The notes under the pieces were generated by a model that did not search any database, was not told the DNA's origin, and saw only the letters and a program-made list of their open reading frames with translations. This document shows positions 7,308-7,748 of a DNA stretch of 7,748 bases, piece by piece. The DNA is from Clostridia bacterium. GTDB taxonomy: Bacteria > Bacillota_E > SLMV01 > PUMD01. The DNA is taken from contig PWUC01000127.1 of the NCBI GenBank assembly GCA_003562655.1, positions 1 through 7,748 of the forward strand, read 5' to 3'. Every line of letters begins with the position of its first letter. The first letter of the stretch is position 1. The translations under genes were made by a program, and so were the position numbers.

Positions 7308-7314
7308 CACCGAC

Positions 7315-7320
7315 CCTCCT
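7315..7320 (-). promoter_or_regulatory. Ribosome binding site of the DUF2958 gene
   Basis: On the - strand, AGGAGG (7320 to 7315) stands 7 bases before ATG 7307, a near-perfect site that fixes the start. It is directly preceded by a run of seven G (7327 to 7321). Confidence 0.8.
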
Positions 7321-7378
7321 CCCCCCCTGTGCCAGTTCCAGCCGTAGAGCAACCCGCCCGCAGATGGCAGGTATTTCC

Positions 7379-7406
7379 ATTTTACGGCATTGGCCACAGG
7401 TGTCAA
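7379..7406 (-). promoter_or_regulatory. Sigma-A-type promoter of the DUF2958 gene
   Basis: On the - strand, a perfect -35 TTGACA (7406 to 7401) and TAAAAT as -10 (7384 to 7379; five of six) are separated by 16 bases. Transcription would start near 7372, giving a leader of about 65 bases. This is the clearest promoter in the window and shows that the longer upstream frame is not the gene's N-terminus. Confidence 0.75.
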
Positions 7407-7511
7407 GCCCCTTGCCTGGAGGAGGCAACGGCGGGATCGCCGACGCCAAACCGGCCACTGCGGGTGGGACGCGCTCTGGTGGAGATCATCTAGCTCGTCG
7501 GGATCCCAGTG

Positions 7512-7562
7512 ATGCCCCGGTTGATAAGCACGACATGCCATACAACCCACAACGGGGGGCAT
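7512..7562 (-). terminator. Inverted repeat after the iron-sulfur gene, possible terminator
   Basis: ATGCCCC (7512-7518) pairs with GGGGCAT (7556-7562), and after a small internal loop GTTG (7520-7523) pairs with CAAC (7550-7553). The structure begins 12 bases past the stop codon of the iron-sulfur gene. That placement suits a transcript end, but there is no T-run and the apical loop is 26 bases. Confidence 0.35.
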
Positions 7563-7574
7563 TGGGGCAGGCGC

Positions 7575-7748
7575 TCAGCTGCTGGATCCCAGGTACTTCC
7601 TGGTCCATGGACAGGTGGGTATGCACCGGCCACAGACAGTGTGATCAGAACCCAGGGCGGCGGACACTCTCTTCGCATATTCACCGCAGGCACCAGCATC
7701 CAGCAGGTCGTCCCGGGGCAGATCTGCACTCCAGTTTCTGCCCGTAGG
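7575..7748 (-). CDS. 4Fe-4S binding protein, C-terminal fragment
   Basis: An open frame enters from the right edge and ends with TGA (7577 to 7575), giving 57 residues. It contains CGRCIPTCPW (residues 39-48 of the fragment), a C-x2-C-x3-C-P iron-sulfur motif. A further cysteine stands in DAGACGEYAKRVSAALG (17-33), about 18 residues before it, and may complete the cluster. The order 'cysteine-Tyr-Arg/Lys helix, CGxCxxxCPW, short basic tail' resembles the C-terminus of epoxyqueuosine-reductase-like and other dicluster ferredoxin-type proteins. The exact family cannot be fixed from this part. The start lies outside the window. The possible hairpin at 7512-7562 follows the stop. Confidence 0.72.
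   Translation of the reverse strand, partial: PTGRNWSADLPRDDLLDAGACGEYAKRVSAALGSDHTVCGRCIPTCPWTRKYLGSSS

Noticed and set aside
7308..7562. N-terminal extension of the DUF2958 protein
   Set aside because: The extension covers the promoter at 7379-7406 and has no family content. The ribosome binding site at 7315-7320 fixes the start at 7307.

Overview
The window is a GC-rich bacterial chromosomal segment carrying ordinary metabolic and housekeeping genes. It most resembles a high-GC member of the Bacillota (Firmicutes). The grounds are strong GGAGG-type ribosome binding sites, sigma-A-like promoters, a short single-anchor signal peptidase I of the Gram-positive type, and a meso-diaminopimelate D-dehydrogenase. 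This placement is an inference and rests on no marker gene.

Left part (1-2563, + strand): the C-terminal end of an oligo/dipeptide-binding protein, then DppB/OppB-type and DppC/OppC-type permease genes, a typical peptide ABC transporter operon. No ATPase genes follow. The last permease gene overlaps the next gene tail to tail.

Middle (3946 down to 2558, - strand): a two-gene unit made of a small uncharacterised protein (probably the DUF6917 family) and meso-diaminopimelate dehydrogenase (ddh). It is preceded by a gene-free stretch of about 630 bases that holds a possible promoter, a T-box-like motif and a ribosome-binding-site hairpin. Upstream of that stretch is the signal peptidase I gene (5163-4585, - strand) with its own promoter.

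Right part: an M20D-type amidohydrolase (5608-6783, +) preceded by about 380 bases of unexplained sequence. Next is a DUF2958 protein (7307-6999, -) with a clear promoter and ribosome binding site. At the right edge is the C-terminal end of an iron-sulfur protein (7748-7575, -).

Taken together, peptide import, an N-acyl/peptide amidohydrolase and DAP dehydrogenase could form a small peptide or murein-peptide salvage neighbourhood. The genes lie in separate units, so this is only inferred. I saw no mobile element, CRISPR array, tRNA or rRNA, and no clearly new multi-gene system. The best leads are the ddh-linked small protein and its leader region.
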